64,000 nucleotides of DNA, from assembly GCA_035440445.1 (NCBI GenBank), contig DAORMJ010000002.1, positions 1 through 64,000 of the forward strand, read 5' to 3'. How positions within the stretch are numbered: the first letter of the stretch is position 1; every line of letters starts with the position of its first letter. The translations under genes and the position numbers were made by a program. Shown here in pieces: positions 59,967 to 64,000 of the stretch. This DNA is from Ga0077548 sp035440445. Lineage in GTDB: Bacteria; Pseudomonadota; Alphaproteobacteria; Rhizobiales; Xanthobacteraceae. The notes under the pieces were generated by a model. It made no database searches. It was given only the letters and a program-made list of their open reading frames with translations, and was not told where the DNA came from.

Positions 59967-61667
59967 CTACCTCACGAGCGCCGCGCCGTCGCAGCGCACG
60001 CCATTGACCCAGACATCGGCTTCGCCGATCCCGATCCCGAGCGCCTTGAGCACGTTGTTGAGAACGCCGTCGATCATCGGCGTCACCGGCGACAGGATCG
60101 ACCGGATCAATGCCGTGAGCACGCCCGTCGGCGTCAGCGAGAGCAAGCCGCCCGCGCTTACCGTCAGCGACAGATTGTTGACGAGGCTTGCGGTCAGCGA
60201 TTGCGTGAAGTGAGCCGTCTTCACGTTCTTTGAAGTGAGGTTTGCAATATCGGCATAGCGAAACACCACGTTGACGTCGCTCATGTTTGTGATCTCGGCA
60301 TTGGCCTTGCCCGTCGCGGTGATGAGGGCAGCGACATTGGCAATCGATGCGTTGAGCATGTGCGGCGGGCTGCCCAGCGTCTTCCAGCCGGAGAGGGAAG
60401 CAGGCTCCGCGATCCATGCATTCAGCACCGAAGGCCGCACGCCAAGCGTGACCCGCAGGTCGCTCGCAGGATTGGGGCCGCAGGAAATATCGGCAAGCCG
60501 CGCACGCGCGGCGGCGATGTCGAGATAGACCGGCACGCGCAGCGTGATGCCGGAGAGGAGCCCGGAACCGCCGACTTCCGTAATCAGCCGCACCCGCGTT
60601 TGCGCGGTGTAAACCTCGATGCCGTTCGCGCCAAAGCGAATCCATGGCGAGGATTGCGGCCGCTCTCCGATGGTGATCCCGAGTTGCGCACCTAACAGCC
60701 CCGGCACGGTCAGGTTGGAAGTGATGTCGACCTGATTTTTTCCGTTTGCGACTTCCGCGACCGCCTGAATGAGCGAGAGCGCAGTCACTTTCGCCTGCAG
60801 CGCTGCTGCCGCCTGTCCGAAGCCGAGCGAATTGCTCTGGCCGAAGTCGATGAGCTTGTTGACGTAGAGTTTGACGTTGTTGGCGTTGGAATAGTTTTTC
60901 AGCTGGCGGAGCGCGAAATCCACCTGCGCGCCCGCGCCGCTACCCTGCGCGACGCTGATCATCGCATCGAGCACCTGACCCGCCGACACTCTCGCTGCTG
61001 CAAGATCCTGATAGGTGCCGGCCTGCCCGACGACGGAAGTGCCGAGCGCGTTCGAGAACTTGAAAAGATCGACGTTGAAGCCCGCGAGCGCGTTATAGTC
61101 CATGATCGTCAGCGAGACATTGCCGCCGAGCAGTCCGCTCAAGAATGCATTGAGCACACCGCCATCGATCGAAAGCAGCCGCGAGCCGATGGTGAAGGCG
61201 GCTTGCGCCGTCGAAACGGCGGTCGCGCGGGTGGCGACATCCATCGTGCCATCGGGCAGCAGGCTTCTGCCGAAGAAAGCCGCTGCCTTGCTGTCGAGCT
61301 CCACCATCACGGCGTTGACGGGTGTCGCGTTCGGCACGAAGCGCGCGTTGACGGGAATGGCGGGATCGGCCGTGTAGGTGCCCTTGACGATCCGGATATT
61401 GCGAACGCCGAACACGCCGTTGTCGCGCACCGTCGCGGTTGCAGCCTGCAAGGCTTTGTCGGGATCGCGGGCCGCGGCGATGGCTGCGAGATCGACAGCA
61501 CTTTGCGCGCGTCTGCGCTCGACGAACACCGCGGCGACGTCCACGCCGAGCGCGAGTACGCCGATGGCGCAGACCGCAAAACTTGCGCCCGTGACTGCGA
61601 TGGAGCCGCGCTCGTCGCGCAAAAATTTTCGCAGCCGGAATGCGCGAAAAGAGAGCCGGCGGGGCAT
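59967..61667 (-). CDS. tadG: TadG-like pilus assembly protein (DUF2134)
   Basis: The 566-residue protein begins with a cytoplasmic basic segment, then a hydrophobic helix GSIAVTGASFAVCAIGVLALGVDVAAVF (about 20-50) that precedes RRRAQSAVDLAAIAAA, typical of the N-terminus of TadG-type minor pilins. The large C-terminal part is predicted extracytoplasmic, beta/alpha mixed, with a DUF2134 region. It probably works in Flp/Tad pilus biogenesis. It follows the TadE-type gene with a 1-bp overlap (TGATG). No prepilin peptidase or ATPase gene is in the window. Confidence 0.82.
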   Translation of the reverse strand: MPRRLSFRAFRLRKFLRDERGSIAVTGASFAVCAIGVLALGVDVAAVFVERRRAQSAVDLAAIAAARDPDKALQAATATVRDNGVFGVRNIRIVKGTYTADPAIPVNARFVPNATPVNAVMVELDSKAAAFFGRSLLPDGTMDVATRATAVSTAQAAFTIGSRLLSIDGGVLNAFLSGLLGGNVSLTIMDYNALAGFNVDLFKFSNALGTSVVGQAGTYQDLAAARVSAGQVLDAMISVAQGSGAGAQVDFALRQLKNYSNANNVKLYVNKLIDFGQSNSLGFGQAAAALQAKVTALSLIQAVAEVANGKNQVDITSNLTVPGLLGAQLGITIGERPQSSPWIRFGANGIEVYTAQTRVRLITEVGGSGLLSGITLRVPVYLDIAAARARLADISCGPNPASDLRVTLGVRPSVLNAWIAEPASLSGWKTLGSPPHMLNASIANVAALITATGKANAEITNMSDVNVVFRYADIANLTSKNVKTAHFTQSLTASLVNNLSLTVSAGGLLSLTPTGVLTALIRSILSPVTPMIDGVLNNVLKALGIGIGEADVWVNGVRCDGAALVR

Positions 61668-62152
61668 CAGTAACCGCCCCGCCGGACGATCGCGCTCCGC
61701 GCGATCGTTTTCGAAGGTAAGGGGATCAAACCTTCGAAAGCAAAAACAATGGAACGTGACGCGTCATAGCGGATCGACACGTTGAAAAGATTGGCGTCTG
61801 CGGGAGAGGTGGCCGCCGACACCGTGAGGTATTTGCGGTCGATCAGCGGGTAGCCGCCAACGATCGCATCGACCTGATTTTCGGCGAGCGTCTTGCGCTC
61901 GTTGTCGGTAAGCCCCTGGATGCTCGCGCGCGCCGCTTCCGCCGCGAGTTGCTGCACCGAATGGACAGTGCCGAGATACATGCCGAAGACGATGCAGCCG
62001 AGCAGCACCAGAAAAAACAACGGCCCCACGATGGCGAACTCGATGGCGGCGACCCCTGAACGGTCGCGTAGCCAACAAGCCAGCTTGCGCTGCAGGTTTC
62101 GCCATTCGTGGGACCGCCAAATCAGGGCAGAGAGCTTCGGAAACCGGGCCAT
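61667..62152 (-). CDS. tadE: TadE-like pilus assembly protein
   Basis: The start at 62152 (MARFPKLSALIW) is chosen because the upstream residues do not match the family; 62188 is possible. The 161-residue protein has a TadE/TadF-type N-terminus, RDRSGVAAIEFAIVGPLFFLVLLGCIVFGM, with the E of the pre-pilin-like motif, then a small extracytoplasmic domain. It is a minor pilin of the Flp/Tad system. It is translated just before tadG. Confidence 0.85.
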   Translation of the reverse strand: MARFPKLSALIWRSHEWRNLQRKLACWLRDRSGVAAIEFAIVGPLFFLVLLGCIVFGMYLGTVHSVQQLAAEAARASIQGLTDNERKTLAENQVDAIVGGYPLIDRKYLTVSAATSPADANLFNVSIRYDASRSIVFAFEGLIPLPSKTIARSAIVRRGGY

Positions 62153-62204
62153 GTCTTCGCCGAAAAATAGCATATCGTCTAAGTACAACCATAGAGAGTA
62201 TCGA

Positions 62205-62218
62205 TAACCTGTGGGTTA
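62205..62218. promoter_or_regulatory. Short inverted repeat upstream of the tadE-like gene
   Basis: TAACC-TGTG-GGTTA (62205-62218) lies in the 175-bp region between tadE and gltX, about 60 bp before the tadE start. It may be an operator or CtrA-half-site pair; evidence is slight. Confidence 0.25.
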
Positions 62219-62327
62219 AATTTATGCTTGTCTCAATTTATTAGTGTGCCGGGAGAGGCGCTTTTTGGTGGCATTTCAAGGCCTTGCTGCCTAAGACCAT
62301 GTGGAAGCATTTTGAGAGCCGTTCAGC

Positions 62328-63680
62328 ATGCCTGGCCCTATCGTTCGTTTCGCGCCGTCGCCGACGGGCCTGATCCACATCGGCAATGCCCGCACCGCGC
62401 TCCTGAATGCGCTGTTTGCGCGCAAGCACGGCGGCAGCTTCATCCTGCGGCTGGACGACACCGACCGGGCGCGATCCGAGGAGCGCTTCGCAGAAGCGAT
62501 CAAGCGAGACCTTGCCTGGCTTGGCATCCCGCCGGACCGGATCGAGACGCAGTCTTCGCGGATTACCCGCTACGAGGCGGCGCTGACGAAGCTGCACGAG
62601 ATGGGCCGCGCCTATCCCTGCTACGAAACCGAAGAAGAGCTTGATCGCAAGCGCAAGCGTCAGCTCGGCCGTGGCCTGCCGCCCGCTTATGATCGCGCGG
62701 CGCTGGCGCTGCGCGATGAGGACCGCGCGAAGCTCGAAGCCGAAGGCCGCAAGGCATATTGGCGCTTCAAGCTCGATCATCGGGTGGTGAAGTGGAACGA
62801 TCTCGTGCGCGGCGAGATCGCAATCGATACCGCCTCGCTATCGGATCCGGTTGTCTGCCGCGCCGACGGCACCTGGCTCTATTCGCTGGCGTCGGTGGTC
62901 GACGACATCGACATGAATGTCACGCATATCATTCGCGGCGAGGACCACATCACCAACACCGCCGCGCAACTCGATATGTTCGTGGCCCTTGGCGGCAAGG
63001 AGCCCATCTTGGCGCACCATAACCTTCTGACGCTGCCGGGCGGCGAGGGACTCTCCAAGCGTTTCGGCTCGCTGTCGCTGCAGTCGCTGCGCGAAGCGGG
63101 GCACGAAGCGCTGGCGATCGCAGCCGCAGCGGTGCTGACGGGAACCTCGCTTGCCGTCGAGCCCGTCGAAAACCTCGATGCGCTCGCTGAAAAGATCGAT
63201 TTCAAGAAGATTTCGCACGGGCCTGCGCGCTTCGATCCGGCAGACCTCGATGGCTTGACCGCGCGGACGCTGCACGGCGCTTCTTATGCTGCGATGGCAG
63301 GACGCCTCGAAGAACTCGGCGTCAGTGGCGGCGAGAAGTTCTGGCTCGCCGTGCGCGGAAATCTTTCGCGATTTCACGACGCCAAAGAATGGTGGGACGT
63401 GGTTTCCGCGCCGCTCGCGCCGAAGAGCATCGAGAGCGACCGCGAATTCCTGAAGCTCGCCGAGACCCTGCTGCCCGCAGAGCCATGGGGCGAAAAGGTC
63501 TGGGATGAATGGCTTGCTGCGATCAAGCAGGCTTCCAGCCGCAAGGGGCGGGAGCTTTTCCACCCGCTCAGGATCGCACTCACGGGCCGCGAGAACGGGC
63601 CGGAATTGCGTGCACTGTTGCCGTTGATNNNNNNNNNNNNAGCGCGCGCGGCCGCAAGGCTGCGCGGCGAGGCCGCCTGA
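62328..63680 (+). CDS. gltX: Glutamyl-tRNA synthetase, with a small assembly gap near the C-terminus
   Basis: The 450-residue class I synthetase charges tRNA-Glu (and, in bacteria that lack GlnRS, tRNA-Gln). It has the HIGN signature at residues 17-20 and GLSKR (a KMSKS variant) at 241-245, with the catalytic insertion (about 100-190) and a helical anticodon-binding domain. The 12-N run (63629-63640) is in frame, within the LLPL...ARAAARLRGEAA tail, so the protein is complete. The length (450) is of the shorter GltX paralogue. Confidence 0.95.
   Translation: MPGPIVRFAPSPTGLIHIGNARTALLNALFARKHGGSFILRLDDTDRARSEERFAEAIKRDLAWLGIPPDRIETQSSRITRYEAALTKLHEMGRAYPCYETEEELDRKRKRQLGRGLPPAYDRAALALRDEDRAKLEAEGRKAYWRFKLDHRVVKWNDLVRGEIAIDTASLSDPVVCRADGTWLYSLASVVDDIDMNVTHIIRGEDHITNTAAQLDMFVALGGKEPILAHHNLLTLPGGEGLSKRFGSLSLQSLREAGHEALAIAAAAVLTGTSLAVEPVENLDALAEKIDFKKISHGPARFDPADLDGLTARTLHGASYAAMAGRLEELGVSGGEKFWLAVRGNLSRFHDAKEWWDVVSAPLAPKSIESDREFLKLAETLLPAEPWGEKVWDEWLAAIKQASSRKGRELFHPLRIALTGRENGPELRALLPLXXXXXARAAARLRGEAA
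63629..63640. other. Assembly gap (12 N) inside gltX
   Basis: Twelve N between LLPL and the terminal ARAAARLRGEAA of GltX. The frame is kept, so about four residues are missing. Confidence 0.98.
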
Positions 63681-63684
63681 TAAA

Positions 63685-64000
63685 TCAGCGAACCGGATAG
63701 AACTGCGGGCCGACCACGCGCACCTTGCGCTTGCCGTCCGGCGTCGTCTGCGCGGCGGGCGGCGTTTGTGCCGGCGTTTCGAACACGGAGTTCGGCGCGT
63801 TCTTCTGTTGCGGCTGCGCGAGCGGGCCGATCTTTGGTTGCGAAAGCTGTTTCGCGCGCTGCTCGGTGACGATGATGTCGCCGCGCCGGATGGTCTGGTC
63901 CTGCCCCAGCGCTTCCGCCCAGGTCTGGCCCGGACCGCGGCACGAGCAACTCGGATTGTATTCGGTGCGATACTTGAACGCGTTCGGCATCGCCGAATAA
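63685..64000 (-). CDS. DUF2865-like protein, C-terminal fragment (5' end outside window)
   Basis: The frame is open to the window edge. At least 101 residues read ...SAMPNAFKYRTEYNPSCSCRGPGQTW, which matches the DUF2865 C-terminal motif (ending in a CxC pair), followed by a Gln/Pro-rich tail with TPPAAQTTPDGKRKVRVVGPQFYPVR. DUF2865 proteins are secreted and of unknown function. It ends 5 bp from the gltX stop and is convergent with it. Identity is moderately sure because the N-terminal half is absent. Confidence 0.75.
   Translation of the reverse strand, partial: YSAMPNAFKYRTEYNPSCSCRGPGQTWAEALGQDQTIRRGDIIVTEQRAKQLSQPKIGPLAQPQQKNAPNSVFETPAQTPPAAQTTPDGKRKVRVVGPQFYPVR

Noticed and set aside
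1..64000. CRISPR arrays, IS elements, integrase/att sites, rRNA operons
   Set aside because: No regularly spaced direct repeats, transposase- or integrase-like proteins, or rRNA sequence were found. The tRNA-Val has no adjacent integrase or duplicated 3' end.

Overview
The window is about 64 kb of GC-rich (roughly 62% by eye) chromosomal DNA from an alphaproteobacterium, most likely a Hyphomicrobiales (Rhizobiales) member near the Bradyrhizobiaceae/Xanthobacteraceae. The case rests on family-level markers: small secreted DUF3551-type and DUF2865-type proteins, a DUF2336 protein, two PleC/DivJ/PdhS-type sensor kinases, a TIGR02281-type membrane retropepsin, class II DAHP synthase, a GltX of the shorter type, Tad-pilus TadE/TadG proteins, GANTC and CtrA-like motifs, and the nested 'GAGCATGAT...ATCATGCTC' intergenic palindrome typical of that group. 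Three runs of N (15255-15338, 58231-58246, 63629-63640) show a scaffolded draft or metagenome assembly. No IS element, prophage, rRNA or CRISPR array was seen; there is one tRNA gene (Val, CAC).

Layout. 1-6918: end of the cytochrome c maturation genes (ccmF, ccmH), a Do/HtrA protease, and an OmpR-type regulator and its sensor kinase, split by an antisense methyltransferase gene. The kinase overlaps glnE (6915-9887). 9884-16703: PAS-type PdhS-like kinase, pepN and an acyl-CoA synthetase interrupted by a gap. 16716-21849: nitronate monooxygenase, a divergent qorB/HxlR redox pair with a palindromic operator, a GST, dusA and a TauE-type exporter. 21865-24884: tctCBA tricarboxylate transporter. 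25086-32085: retropepsin, second PdhS-like kinase, GST, PaaG-like isomerase, Mrp/ApbC ATPase, PKHD hydroxylase and small secreted proteins. 32276-37389: TRAP transporter with two tandem TakP-like binding proteins convergent to the membrane subunits. 37573-41670: two DMT exporters, moaA, a DUF971 protein and an L,D-transpeptidase.

41908-49447 is the most distinctive region: a hydroxybenzoate/protocatechuate-type catabolic cluster. It has a DUF1932 dehydrogenase, GalD-, GalB- and GalC-type enzymes of the 4-oxalomesaconate branch, a type I (VOC) extradiol dioxygenase, a DUF2336 protein and a MobA-type 3-hydroxybenzoate 4-monooxygenase. The usual LigAB/GalA ring-cleavage enzyme is absent from the window, so the identity of the ring-cleavage step is open.

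49556-63990 is mainly housekeeping: PilZ protein, tRNA-Val, gph, rpiA, DUF2059 protein, glutathione reductase, a Tat-exported amine oxidase, an alpha/beta hydrolase, class II DAHP synthase, glutamine-dependent NAD synthetase (gap), TadG/TadE proteins, gltX (gap) and a DUF2865 protein running off the end. Intergenic dispersed palindromes lie at 14987-15034, 57294-57408 and 59803-59960. No gene-free stretch exceeds about 250 bp.
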